64,000 nt of DNA, taken from Ariolimax columbianus (Eukaryota > Mollusca > Gastropoda > Stylommatophora > Arionidae). The notes below the pieces were generated by a model, which saw nothing but the letters and a program-made list of their open reading frames with translations, had not been told where the DNA came from and ran no database searches. The position numbers and the translations under genes are program-made. Within the stretch, counting starts at the first letter, position 1; each line of letters opens with the position of its first letter. Location of the stretch: positions 113,939,764 to 114,003,763 of the forward strand of contig JAVGWX010000003.1 in the NCBI GenBank assembly GCA_036924085.1. The letters run 5' to 3'. Below, in pieces: positions 45,990-56,934 of the stretch.

Positions 45990-46735
45990 TTCTTACAATG
46001 ACCCTCTTATGGTCATTACATTACAACGAGAGAGCAGAGCACGAGGTAAATCAGCTGATAACTGAGAACACCCAGGAGAGTGACGCTGTCATATACACCG
46101 ACGGATCATTCGTGCGCAGTGGGACATCAGGCTGGGGTTTCTCGGCTAGAGTGAGAGGAGAGGTCGTTGCTGAGCGCAGTAGGGCATACATGTCAACAAC
46201 CTCCAGTATGAGAATGGAGACGGAAGCAGTGACCTCAGCACTGAAATGGATATCTGAGATGTCAATAACAAAGGCAGTCATCGTGACAGACGCGCAAGCC
46301 GTACTTCAGAAAGTACAGAAGGGATGGCTTAGGTACGAGTAGATAGCTGCTATTGAGGCCTCAAACCTCCAGGCGTTGACTTGGATCTACTATCCTGCTC
46401 ATGCGGGGGTTCAGGGCAATGAAAGAGCTGACATCTTGGCTTCACAAGCTCCCATCATGGGCACATTAGTGATGGACAGAAGTGACATTTTGAAATCAAT
46501 CAATGACCGCCTGCTGGATGAGCACACCGCAATAGATGAAGCAGCAATTCACAGACTGCAAAGTTTCGACATTAAACGAGGCTCGAGCGGAGTGGGGCGC
46601 ATGAGAGGACGGCGAAGGAGAGTGTACAACCAGCGAGCTACAGGGACCATCAGCATCAATACCTTACGCCATTTGATGAGAGAGACTGAGCACCTATGGG
46701 TATGCCCGGAGTGTAGTGACGTCGATTCTTAGAAA
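45990..46735 (+). mobile_element. LINE RNase H domain relic (family different from LINE-A)
   Basis: One frame encodes an RNase H fold: AVIYTDGSFVRSG (first aspartate), SSMRMETEAVTSAL (glutamate), AVIVTDAQAVLQK (second aspartate) and AGVQGNERADILAS (final aspartate), then an LWVCPECSDVDS end before the stop at 46733. A TAG at 46340-46342 sits where related elements have tryptophan or another sense codon; there is no frameshift. Upstream reverse transcriptase is absent. RNase H domains of this type are the C-terminal part of I-group-like LINEs. The start at 45953 lies in satellite-adjacent sequence and is not meaningful. All catalytic acids are retained. Confidence 0.75.
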
Positions 46736-46739
46736 CAGA

Positions 46740-47029
46740 AACATTCGGTGATATTTCAACTATTTCGGAAAACATTTGAAGAATAACCAGTGTGTGTAAT
46801 GTATACTCATAATACTTGTGTATTGTTTTGTTAGGCGTATCTTTACTGTGTACTTAATTTAAGTTAATAGAGTTTTTAAATGTTGTTACATAGAATAATA
46901 TTTGTCTTAGAACTGTCTTATTGTAAGTTAAAAACGGGGCCGAAGATGTAGCAGTGAATGAATGAGTTGACAATAGTAAGCGACATATAGTTGGCTGCTT
47001 GCATCAGTGTCCCATAACTGACCAAGTTC
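46740..47029. other. No gene seen
   Basis: AT-rich sequence with no supported feature. Confidence 0.4.
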
Positions 47030-47365
47030 TTTTTTATTTTGGCCTTTTTAGTGGCGGCCCTGGAAACAGACTGCAACCATGCTGCCTGGCTAAAACAAAG
47101 GGATCGAAGAAGGAATGCAAACCCAGCCTAAAAAATGCTGTTCTGAAATCGGATCTCTCGATTAAATGACGTATGAGTTTGGCAAGGTAAAAACAGCAAG
47201 GAAGGAAACTGGTCACCCCACCTCACATTGGCTGCGGCTTAGTCCATGAAAAGATATCTTCATCCCTGACGGCAGTTGTTGCATGGGACTGGCGGTGACA
47301 GTTGCCTTTAAACTACGAAACAATGTCACAAACGTCCTTTTCAGGACAATAAAAAAAGAAATAAT
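47030..47365 (-). repeat. Dispersed repeat family Y, diverged minus-strand copy
   Basis: On the minus strand it starts GTCCTGAAAAGGACGTTTGT (at about 47355), followed by a CGTAGTTT remnant, CCTTCTTCGATCCCTTTG and CAGCATGGTTGCAGTC. These follow the order of the family Y copies at 56.6 kb. An A-rich stretch adjoins the hairpin end. Confidence 0.5.
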
Positions 47366-47550
47366 TTATTTTTATTTTTTGTTTCTTGTGTTTCCTTTAT
47401 TAATCGTCTGGGACATAGCCTGGCTAGTGGGTGAGACCTTACTCAGTTTATATGTCTAGCCACTTGTACCGGTGTGACGCGCGGGGGAGTTTAAGTCGTT
47501 GATCCTTACCAAATGTCTTACAACAGACCATAAGCTTCACTTTACACTTA
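47366..47550. other. No gene seen
   Basis: Short interval without a supported feature. Confidence 0.3.
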
Positions 47551-47554
47551 CACA

Positions 47555-47835
47555 TACGTGCCCTTACACAACTGTAACACGCGCCCTTACACAACTGTAA
47601 CACGTGCCCTTACACAACTGTAACACGCGCCATTACACAACTGTAACACGCGCCCTTACACAACTGTAACACGCGCCCTTACACAACTGTAACACGCACC
47701 CTTACACAACTGTAACACGCACCCTTACACAACTGTAACACACGCCCTTACACAACTGTAACAAGCACCATTACACAACTGTAACACGCGCACTTACACA
47801 ACTGTAACACGCACCCTTAGACAACTGTAACAAGC
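47555..47835 (+). repeat. 23-bp minisatellite, about 12 copies
   Basis: Units of AACACGCGCCCTTACACAAC plus TGT repeat with small changes (CGCGCC, CGCACC, AGCACC). No open frame of note is produced. Confidence 0.9.
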
Positions 47836-48055
47836 GCCATCAGGTGAGGCCCTTCAATTGCACTGTGGCTGCAGTTGACCACTGAGATCGCCTTCACTAT
47901 CATAAGTACATACAGACGCACACACGTATCCAATCACTAGTTAATACGTCATGAAACTGAACCTAGAGCCCTACAGGATTACGGTCTGGGGTGCAAAGGC
48001 CGTGCCTCCGCCAGTAAAATGCAGAGAGGCAAACCTCTAACAACAACTAGCAATG
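47836..48055 (+). repeat. Dispersed repeat family U, copy 1
   Basis: Shares GGTGAGGCCCTTCAATTGCA, GTACATACAGACGCACACA, CCAATCACT and GGTCTGGGG with 58.38-58.55 kb in the same orientation. The other copy ends in CTAAGCAACAACA, this one in CTCTAACAACAAC. Confidence 0.55.
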
Positions 48056-48191
48056 AGTTGTATCGGTCCTGGAAAGCCGGAGTGGCTGAAGTGTTACTCT
48101 TCCGTCGTCCATCATGATCCCATGAGATCTCCCTTCTGACGAGATTAGTAGATTAAGAATGATGGCACTGTTATCGTTCGAATGGAGCCTA

Positions 48192-48525
48192 CACACAAAC
48201 AAACGATGCCTAATGCCAGGTGAACAGAGCAGGTCGTGGTCTTCAGACTTCGCACTGGCCACAATAGACTGCGGTACCACCTATTCATAAATTAAAGATA
48301 GGTGGCACTGACGAATGCATGTGCGGTACTGGGAAAATGACCGCTGAACATCTGCTGTAAAACTGCCCGACAAACGAGGATCAGAAAAAGCAGATGTGGC
48401 CATCACCAGTGGCAACGCTAGACAAGCTCTATGGCAGTGTCGACAGCCTCAGGATGACCGCTGCTTTTTTTGAAAAAAATAAAGGTTGACGTCTGACAGC
48501 GTACGAAGAAGAAGAAGAAGAAGAA
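48192..48525 (+). mobile_element. LINE-A copy 5, 334-bp truncated insertion
   Basis: Flanked by GAATGGAGCCTA at 48180-48191 and 48526-48537, a 12-bp target-site duplication. The insert spans the YTKNDAYYQLN codons to the terminus TGACGTCTGACAGCGTACG and the GAA tail, with a deletion near the start, a TAA in the CCHC block (HLL-stop) and single-base shifts. It is of the same 3' type as the copy at 31.2-34.2 kb. Confidence 0.9.
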
Positions 48526-48639
48526 GAATGGAGCCTAAATGACTCCGCCTGTTATATTATATAAATATTGTTAGGAACTTCACCGTTGTTTTTACATGTA
48601 CAGTGGCATGGTCGCTTTCTAGTTCCGCAATGAATATGC

Positions 48640-49166
48640 TGTTGTTCTGTAACAACTAAACAGCTATCACATGAGGTGCATGAGCAGAATCCTGGGCGTT
48701 GGGTGGCAAGATAAGATCACCAACACAGAGGTGTTGGAGATAACAGGCACTGTCACAATCTTTTCCATGCTTAGTCATCGAAGGCTCCGCTGGCTGTGAC
48801 AGACTCGGAGGATGGATGATGACAGAATACCAAAATATCTTGTCTATCGAGAATTACAGTTGGGGAAAAGGTCTCGGGACCAGCCATTACTTCGGTATAC
48901 GGATGTATGTAAGCGAGATATGAATGACGCAGGCATCGATTTGGAATAATGGGGAACAGGACGCCATGGATCGTGTTACATGGAGGGGCAGAATTAAGCA
49001 TAGAATACAGACAATGAAGATACTGATTGCTGATAGGCTAAAGACTCAGAGTTTGAGAAGACACGCCACACAATGCAATTCTGATTTTTCTTGCACACAC
49101 TGTGGTAGACGCTTCTCTGTCCTGATTCGTCTTACGAGTCACATTCGTTACCGTCATGGACTGTAG
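48640..49166 (+). mobile_element. LINE C-terminal fragment ending in a C2H2 zinc finger
   Basis: One frame gives MRCMSRILGV, WQDKITNTEVLEITG, then HRRLRWL followed by TGA and RMDDDRIPKYLVYREL, GKRSRDQPLLRYTDVCKRDM. After a frameshift near 48945 it continues with GRIKHRIQTMKILIADRLK and ends in CTHCGRRFSVLIRLTSHIRY, with the second histidine pair H-x4-H closing a C2H2 finger just before the stop at 49166. This arrangement (post-RT RILGI and GHVRRM blocks plus a terminal finger) is known from RTE-related LINEs. Confidence 0.75.
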
Positions 49167-49215
49167 TTGCATACCTTTTAAAAGCACAATTACTATCGTC
49201 TGACAAGACGGAAAG

Positions 49216-49585
49216 AGCTAATGGCTTGGCTTCGTTCGTTCTCATTCTCCCGCTACCAAACGATGAAAGGGCTTAAGTAGCAGAATGTAGTCCAGAGAAC
49301 GGAATGCGTGGTGTCGTAGTTTACAGTTTGACTGGGATATTTGCACCTTTCGGTTCAACACATCCGACTTCAGCAAGCATTTTTTGAGTACCGGGTTAGC
49401 ATTCCCTCTTCGATTCCTTCTCCGTAGAAAGTCTGCCTGCTGCAGCCTGTTATCCAGGATCACCGCGTGGAGGTGTAGAACGGTCTTGGCAGCTTTGGTT
49501 CGCTGGCCCTGACGCTAGCAGTCAGTTATGGGTTGCTGACCACTGCAGCTCATGTGCTGCTCAGTATCTTGATCCCGAAAGAGCT
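49216..49585 (+). repeat. Dispersed repeat family Y, full copy with empty MITE site
   Basis: The longest uninterrupted family Y copy here, from TGGCTTGGCTTCGTTCGTTC to GCTGCTCAGTATCTTGATCC. It contains CGATGAAAGGGCTTAAGTAG, the unoccupied counterpart of the TTAA insertion at 9746-9958. Confidence 0.85.
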
Positions 49586-50135
49586 AATGATGTATAGCTG
49601 CTGCCTGTTATGATGCTTAGCATGTCGTCTTTCATGTAGATCTTTCTATTAAAATATCAATCCTTAATAAGTAACTTTTCTTGCTCTCATTACATTCCAT
49701 TCATTGCACGATGTGCGTGTTCATGTGTGTGTATGTGTATTTTATCTTTTTTCTTATAAGGTTATCCTTGCCTGTATGTACAATTTTAATTTAATATCTT
49801 TTAAAAAACAATATATATTTTAAAATTCCCTGCAAATGCAACGTAGCCATATTTCATATTCCATTTCTTCACTAATTTGTGTCCATCAATGTATCGAAAC
49901 ATTTGTTAATGAAATTAATTGCTGCTGTAACTGTCTATAGCGTAGAATTCATTAATGCTTCAGAATTTCTCCACTGGGTTTCTGTTTGTGTTCTTGTTAC
50001 ATGGTGCATCTGCTCTGTATCAAGATATTATTTTACACTTGGGCATGTGCAACTGCATAAATGCTTAGTAAACGAGTCGCCAAATGAATATTAGCCCGGA
50101 TCATTTGTTTCATCGCTTTACAGGATGCAAACGTT
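49586..50135. other. No gene seen
   Basis: AT-rich DNA without a supported feature. Confidence 0.45.
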
Positions 50136-50345
50136 AGTGTCTGAGTCATGTACAACCTACTGAACAAGACTTCCTCCCGTCCGGGCCATTTGCAATATAC
50201 TGAACAAGACTCCCTCTCGTCCGGGCCATTTACAGTATACTGAACAAGACTCCCTCTCGTCCGGTCCATTTACAATATACTGAACAAGACTTCCTCCACA
50301 GGGCCATTTACAATATACCGAACAAGACTCCTTTTCGTCTTTGTC
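50136..50345 (+). repeat. 40-bp minisatellite, about 5 copies
   Basis: Units such as TACTGAACAAGACTCCCTCT followed by CGTCCGGGCCATTTACAATA repeat about five times. The unit aligns with the 42-bp array at 50.7-52.5 kb and with end monomers of family X. Confidence 0.85.
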
Positions 50346-50369
50346 ATTTTAATGAGGGACGATGAGGCT

Positions 50370-50690
50370 AACGTCTGGTCAGGCAGAACACACTGACCAA
50401 ACAATGTTAGCCAGAGTCAGGAGAAATATACTGGCCAAGACCCTCACCGGACCAACTCGTTGGTCGTCCTGGAAAAAGGCTGTTGTCGAGGACAACAGTC
50501 TTGCTAACAAGGTGAAGTTCGATGTGATCCCCGTAGTAGTAAGTGGCATAAAAATGACGCTGAGAATTGCACAACCGCCTGGAGGAGTCCGGTCCACTTC
50601 AGCAGCACGCTCGGGATGCCAGGAAAGCTACTACATTCTGCCACAAGAGCGCACAAAAAGATTACCAAGCTATTATGGGCATTAGCAACC
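50370..50690 (-). repeat. Dispersed repeat family X, copy 5
   Basis: On the minus strand it contains GAAGTGGACCGGACTCCTCC, TACTACGGGGATCACATCGA and CTTGTTAGCAAGACTG, then GGGTCTTGGCCAGTATATTT, and runs into the 40-bp array at 50345. The array is thus the expanded end of this copy. Confidence 0.6.
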
Positions 50691-50734
50691 AACAAAAAAA
50701 CATAATACTGAAAATGATCCAGCTCTTGTCAACA

Positions 50735-52520
50735 TACTGAACATAAACTCCACCTCTGTCTGGGTCATATACAACATACTGAACATAAACTCCACCTCTA
50801 TCTGGGTCATATACAACATACTGAACATAAACTCCGCCTCTGTCTGGGTCACATACAACATACTGAACATAAACTCCACCTCTGTCTGGGTCATAAACAA
50901 TATACTGAACATAAACTCCACCTCTGTCTGGGTCATATACAACATTCTGAACATAAACTCCACCTCTGTCTAGGTCATATACAACATACTGAACAGGAAC
51001 TCTACCTCTGTCTGGGTCACATACAACATACTGAACATAAACTCCACCTCTGTCTGGGTCATATACAACATACTGAACGTAAACTCCACCTCTGTCTGGG
51101 TCACATACAACATACTGAACATAAACTCCACCTTTGTCTGGGTCATATACAATATAGTGAACATAAACTCCAACCCTGTCTGGGTCATATACAACATACT
51201 GAACAGGAACTCCACCTCTGTCTGGGTCATATACAACATACTGAACATAAACTCCACCTCTGTCTGGGTCATAAACAATATACTGAACATAAACTCCACC
51301 TCTGTCTGGGTCATATACAACATTCTGATCATAAACTCCACCTCTGTCTAGGTCATATACAACATACTGAACAGGAACTCTACCTCTGTCTGGGTCACAT
51401 ACAACATACTGAACATAAACTCCACCTCTGTCTGGGTCATATACAACATACTGAACATAAACTCCACCTCTGTCTGGGTCATATACAACATACTGAACAT
51501 AAACTCCACCTTTGTCTGGGTCACATACAACATACTGAACATAAACTCCACCTTTGTCTGGGTCATATACAATATAGTGAACATAAACTCCAACTCTGTC
51601 TGGGTCATATACAACATACTGAACAGGAACTCCACCTCTGCCTGGGTCATATACAACATACTGAACATAAACTCCACCTCTGTCTGGGTCATATACAATA
51701 TACTAAACATAAACTCCTCCTCTGTCTGGGTCATATACAACATACTGAACATAAACTCCACCTCTGTCTGGGTCACATACAACATACTGAACATAAATTC
51801 CACCTCTGTCTGGGTTATATACAACATACTGAACATAGGCTCCACCTCTGTCTGGGTCATATACAACATACTGAACATAAACTCCACCTCTGTCTGGGTC
51901 ATATACAACATACTGAACATAAACTCCACCTCTGTCTGGGTCATATACAACATACTGAACATAAACTCCACCTATGTCTGGGTCATGTACAACATACTGA
52001 ACATAAACTCCACCTCTGTCTATGTCATATACAACATACTGAACATAAACTCCACCTCTGTCTGGGTCATATACAACATACTGAACGTAAACTCCACCTC
52101 TGTCTTGGTCATATACAACATACTGATCACAAACTCCACCTCTGTCTGGGTCATATACAACATACTGAACATAAACTCCACCTCTGTGTGGGTCACATAC
52201 AACATACTGAACATAAACTCCACCTCTGTCTGGGTCATTTACAATATGCTGAACATAAACTCCACCTCTGTCTTTGCCATATACAACATACTGAACATAA
52301 ACTCCACCTCTGTCTGGGTCATATACAACATACTGAACACAAATTCCACCTCTGTCTGGGTCATATACAACATACTGAACACATACCCCACCGCTCGTCC
52401 AGGTCATATACAACATACTTAACACAAACTCCGCCTCTTTTCCAGGTCATATACAACATACTTAACACAAACTCCACCTCTTTTCTAGGTCATATACAAC
52501 ATACTGAACATGACTTCCTC
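50735..52520 (+). repeat. 42-bp satellite array, about 42 copies
   Basis: A 42-bp unit containing ACATACTGAACATAAACTCC and ACCTCTGTCTGGGTCATATA repeats over 1.8 kb. Marker variants recur at fixed distances (GGAACTCTACCTCTG at about 50996 and 51374, 378 bp or nine units apart), indicating block duplication. The 14-codon period opens long frames on both strands (such as YVQYVVYDPDRGGV repeats), which I do not consider genes. The right edge runs into units with CTTTTCTAGGTC and then a family X-like flank with CCCCTAGAAACATG. Confidence 0.95.
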
Positions 52521-52880
52521 TCTCGCTCTCGCCGTCCCCTAGAAACATGTTTTAATATTCTTTGTGATGGTGAGCATACCAAGAAATCGTGTCTTGCACT
52601 ACAGTGAGACGAGGCTATATCCACCTCCTTCAGCCCGTCCTTTGATGCTTTTGTCATATTTTACAACATGCATGGAATATTCAGTATCCATCCATGTGCA
52701 GATCAGCTGCTCTCGTGTACAAATTACAAGGGCGCCAGAGGAACTAACCACCAAAATGTGTATAATAATATAATGAAGTATTGGTTTGTTCGGTGTGAGC
52801 ACAAATACACAAGGGACAAAACATCTTCGTCGGTCAAATTACAGAGTTTATATGAGAATAACTAACTAATCATCAAATGG
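52521..52880. other. No gene seen
   Basis: The first ~50 bp look like a truncated family X copy on the minus strand (CATGTTTCTAGGGGACGG). The remainder has no supported feature. Confidence 0.35.
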
Positions 52881-52884
52881 AAAA

Positions 52885-53135
52885 TACGCATTGAACCGAT
52901 TTCATTGCACCTGAACGCCCCCATATGGCCTGATAGAACCAACTTCATTGCACCTGGACGCCCCCACATGGCCTGACAGAACCACCTTATTTGCACCTGA
53001 ACGCCCCCATATGACCTGATAGAATCAACTTCATTGCACCTGGACGCCCCCATATGACCTGATAGAATCAACTTCATTGCACCTGGACGCCCCCATATGA
53101 CCTGATAGAATCAACTTCATTGCACCTGGACGCAA
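52885..53135 (+). repeat. 43-bp minisatellite, about 6 copies
   Basis: Units of AACTTCATTGCACCTGGACG plus CCCCCATATGACCTGATAGA repeat about six times with few changes. Confidence 0.9.
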
Positions 53136-53204
53136 CTTCATTGTTGAAAATATCAACGACAAAGCACCATCTCTGTAATTCCAGCAGCGATTCAGAGATT
53201 TTCT

Positions 53205-53352
53205 TCATGTATCCATTTACAACTGGCTCGACTAGAACAAGCGGTCATACCATGAAAAAACCCACGACTTGCCAGATAGCAGGACGTGATTCGAACCTGG
53301 TACATTGGGATTGTATATCTAGCCCACAACCGCTATGCCACCGAATCTTACT
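53205..53352 (-). mobile_element. SINE-3, tRNA-like head
   Basis: On the minus strand, TTCGGTGGCATAGCGGTTGT (A-box region) and CAGGTTCGAATCACG (B-box) lie at tRNA-like spacing, followed by CTGGCAAGTCGTGGG and AGTCGAGCCAGTTGTAAA. The last part is shared with 34.33 kb. The extra downstream body argues against a functional tRNA gene. Confidence 0.6.
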
Positions 53353-53364
53353 AGGACTTCTTCT

Positions 53365-53700
53365 AATTGTTGTTGGTGTTTAAAGCCCACGGGGAGCATG
53401 TTTACTCTTTTGTGTTCTCTGAAAAGGACGTTAAGTGGTGGGTTCTAGAAGCTTTCCTCCTAAACCCGAGCATGCTGATAAAGATGGACCGTGGTTGTCA
53501 ACCGGTTGTGCAATGCTTGGGTTCATCTGCCTGACGCTCGCTACTTCGGGGATCACGTCATTCAACGTCTTATCAGCCAGACTGCTTTGAAAACAGCTTG
53601 TTTCCATGGAACACTATGTGGAAAAGAGGCAGTAGTCTTGGTCAGTTTGTTGTGGACTGATCGAACTAGCGTCTCAGCTCCCCTATTACTAAGGTGAAAC
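53365..53700 (+). repeat. Dispersed repeat family X, copy 6
   Basis: The best-preserved family X copy: TTGTTGTTGGTGTTTAAAGC, CATGTTTACTCTTTTGTGTT, CTGAAAAGGACGTTAAGTGG, TGACGCTCGCTACTTCGGGG, CTTGGTCAGTTTGTTGTGG and CTAGCGTCTCAGCTCCCC. The 3' monomer is present once and not expanded. Confidence 0.7.
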
Positions 53701-53805
53701 CGAATACTGAATTGGCTTACTGTCACACTAGTCAAGCAAATTGACAGATTTCTCCCACCACATTCTAATGCACCACATCCATCAACCACCGTAGTTAAAC
53801 ATACT

Positions 53806-54037
53806 GTAAGGGGAGGGCGTGGCCTAGTGGTTAAGTGGCACGGCTCACAACCAGAAGGTGCTGGGTTCGATCCCCATCACAGCACCGGCCGTTACCCCAG
53901 GGAAGCAAACCCTTAGAAAGTGCACGAGGATAAAATGCATGCTGAAGTCGGCGCAAAATAAAAACCACAGTGTAACGCCCACCCCCCTTGGGGAATAGAG
54001 AAATAAAGCCAACGCAAAAACAAGAAACAAAAACAAA
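53806..54037 (+). mobile_element. SINE-1, copy 2
   Basis: Same head (GTGGCCTAGTGGTTAAG, GGTTCGATCCCC) and body as the copy at 14.8 kb, with a shorter middle and an A-rich CAAGAAACAAAAAC tail. The 9-bp word AAACATACT at 53797-53805 and 54038-54046 is its target-site duplication. Confidence 0.9.
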
Positions 54038-54074
54038 AAACATACTATAACAAACGCGATTTGATATTATTCCG

Positions 54075-55474
54075 AATTTCTTCTTCGTTTTCGTCTTCTT
54101 CTTCTTCTTCTTCTTCTTCTTCTTCTTCTTCTTCTTCGTACGCTGTCAAACGTCAACCTGTATTTTTTTTAAGAAAGCAGCCGTCATCCTGAGGCTGTCG
54201 ACACTGCCATAGAGCTTGTCTAGTGTTGCCACTGGTGATGGCCACATCTGCTTTCTCTGGTCCTCGTATATCCGGCAGTTTTGCAGCAAATGTTCAGCGG
54301 TCATTTTCCCGGTACCACAAGTGCATTCGTCAGTGCCACCTATGTTCAGTCTGGTGTGGCCTGTGTGGAGTCTGAAGACCACAACCTGCTCTCTTCTGTT
54401 CAACTGGTAATAGGCATCGTTTTTTGTGTAGCCAGTATGTTCTGTTTCCCATTTGACCATTTATCTGGTCCTAATAAGCCTTTTGGACTTTTTGTAGGTC
54501 CCACTAGAATCTGGTTGTGGTAGTCTTGCACCTTCTTTTGCCAGTCTGTCTGCCTCTTCGTTGCCTTGAATGTTACAGTGGGATGGAACCCACTGTACCA
54601 CTACTCTTTTTGGTGCGGACTGCTGGCATAGTTGACAGAGTACTGCTCTTAAATCATTAAGTTCAGTATTTTTTTGGCATTTTAGTGATGTGACTACGGC
54701 CAGGGCATCTGTAAACAGGACTATCTGGCTTTCATTGCTTTTGTCTGTCAGCATTGCTTCTACTGCAGCCCTCAGTGCCTCTGCCTCCGCTCTGAAATTG
54801 CTTTAGAGTTTTCCAGTTGCCACTGACAGTGTTATTTTTCTACCGTTTGGTAGGCTCAAGAATACCCCCGCCCCTTCGTTCTGTGTTGTGTTTGTTACAG
54901 AACCGTCGGTGTATGCATGGGTCCATTCCATGCTTGGGTAGTTTTCCGTTATGTACCTCAGGGTTATGTCTCTTCTTTCTTTTTCAGTCTGGCTGTTCTT
55001 GTTTCCAATACCCGGTATATTTTCTACCACCTCTGGAATGATATGCTGCTTCCAGATAGGTTTGCGTACAGTAGGGATGGGCTTTGGTATTGTTACGGTG
55101 TTCATAAGGTCTTCGCTGATCTTTACTTTGGCTATTTCTGCAAAGTTTCTCCGCATTAGTTTCCCATTTCCAAATCTATATTTAGTCTCTGATGCATTGG
55201 ATGGTCTGTCAGTCTTCTTAGTTTCTCTTCTTGCTGCTGGGCTCTGCAGTCTCTTCTGTCGGTCATGGATTGCAGATTTGTAATCTTTTCAAGTTCTTAA
55301 ATTGGCGTTGACTTCATGCCTTCTGTTATAACTCTCATGGCTTGGTTTTGGAGCTAATTTCATCAAAGTTCGCCTTTGCTGCTGTTGTCCATGCCGCAAT
55401 GCCATACTCGAGAACTGGTCTCACTCTTCCAGTGTACAGTTTCTTTAGTATTCTTTCGTCTGCTCCCCAGCTTG
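54075..55474 (-). mobile_element. LINE-A copy 6, 5'-truncated, minus strand
   Basis: It begins at the SWGADE-ILKKLYTGRVRP codons (right end, about 55474) and ends in a long GAA tail (54075-54137, on the plus strand TTC). The frame is broken into at least four pieces by a TAA replacing the tyrosine in the RLIRA-YM block (about 54460), a 1-bp loss near 54803, a lesion near 55300 and others. RNase H blocks YTDGS, FTDALAV and NEEADRLAKEGA and the CTCGTGKMTAEHLLQNC motif are readable. The end IQVDV places it with the 31.2-kb copy. I could not find a target-site duplication. Confidence 0.9.
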
Positions 55475-56334
55475 CATCACCTTTAAGACCGACGATATAA
55501 TAAAGCACAACTGTTGGATTCGACAGCCATAACATTTGCTATTTGTCGCTTGTTAACTTCCCGCACGGCTGGTCAAAATGAAATTCGCTGGCAAACTTAA
55601 TACTTCAGATGGTTCCATGGAAAACTGTTCAAGCAAGCTATGCAAGAGTGGCGTACGGAACATTTATCACATTCATCCTTATTGAATACATGTCATGAGA
55701 AATTAATGCCAGCGCGAGTTATGAAAAAAAAAACTTTTAAAGTGCAGCAAAGTAAACTGGAGTGATTGTATTGTTGGGAGTGAAAGTGCTCACATCAAGG
55801 ATGTCCTACGGCACCATTCAACCACTCGAAACACCGCTGAACAGACCATAAGACGAAATATGGAGTCCCATAACAAGTACCCGCGCGAGATTCAATAGAA
55901 AAGCACAACACACACGACTCCACAACAGACTACTGATCGATTGAATCCTGAGTTGGGATGCGCACAAGGATAACCGCCTCTTAGCGAAAAATGGGTGGAA
56001 CTAAGAAGGTGCAACGCGTTATCTGCACAGTTCAGATGTAATATATTAAGTAAGAATGATTTACTAACAGTAAACAGTGGCTGCAATAATTATACATCAT
56101 CACTATCGTGTGTCGTGGCAATTGTTGTTGATGAGATATTCCTTAGACAACCACATGACTTTTTTAAGCAACCAGCATTACTGATGCTCTCAGTTTTTCT
56201 ATCAGTTTCTCTGTCCTCCAAGATGTTTTCCGTGACTTTCTCTCCAAAAGAAATGATCTCCATATCCATGATCTTTCCTATTATCGTCACATTTTAAAGG
56301 CCCTTGTTCGTGAGATTATGTCTGAAGAACTGTG
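55475..56334. other. No gene seen
   Basis: No supported feature. The frames at 55995-56297 and its opposite lack recognisable domains. Confidence 0.45.
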
Positions 56335-56535
56335 TCTTTTTTCAGTAAAGTAACCGAGCCTTTTTCAGTAAAGTAACTGGTTTTTTTTCAGTAAAGTAGC
56401 TGGGTTTTTTCAGTAAAATAACTGGAGCTTTTTTCAGTAAAGTAACTGGGTCTTTTTTCAGTAAAGTAACTGGGTATTTTTTCAGTAAAGTAACTGGGTC
56501 TTTATTCAGTAAAGTAACTGGGTTTTTTTCAATAT
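56335..56535 (+). repeat. 23-bp minisatellite, about 8 copies
   Basis: Units of TTTTTTCAGTAAAGTAACTG plus GGT repeat with variable T-run length. Confidence 0.9.
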
Positions 56536-56569
56536 TAATTTTTGGGTAATTTATCTACATTTATTCTTC

Positions 56570-56850
56570 GGCGTTCGTCCTGAAAAGGACGTTTGTGGCG
56601 ATGTGTCGTATTTTACAGTAAAACTGCAATATCTGTGTCTTTCGGCCCGATATATCTGATTTCAGCACGACATTTTTGGGTCGGGTTTGCCTTCCTTCTT
56701 CAATCCCTAATTTCTTAATCAGGCTGCATTGTTGTAGTCTGATTCCATGCCCGTCACTTGGAGGTGGAATAGCATCTTGGTCCGTTTAGGGTGACTGGCC
56801 GTGATGCAACCAGCCAGCCAAGAGTAGCTGCCCCTTCAGTCTGCTCATTC
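56570..56850 (+). repeat. Dispersed repeat family Y, copy
   Basis: CGTTCGTCCTGAAAAGGACG at its start can form a small hairpin. TGTGTCGTATTTTACAG, CTTTCGGCCCGATATATCTG, CCGTCACTTGGAGGTGGAAT and CATCTTGGTCC follow in family order. Confidence 0.65.
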
Positions 56851-56934
56851 ACTGATGAGATGCATCTTTGGCCCTACATCTTCATCTATCCAAGACATGC
56901 ATATCATTCTTCATTTCTATTTCTGTCAAACTTC

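Noticed and set aside
45953..46735. Host RNase H gene
   Set aside because: The RNase H type, terminal cysteine motif and internal stop fit a LINE C-terminus, and a second copy fragment exists at 36.5 kb.
51577..52425. Plus- and minus-strand open frames of 281 and 240 codons
   Set aside because: Both are produced by the 42-bp satellite and lack any non-repeat coding sequence.
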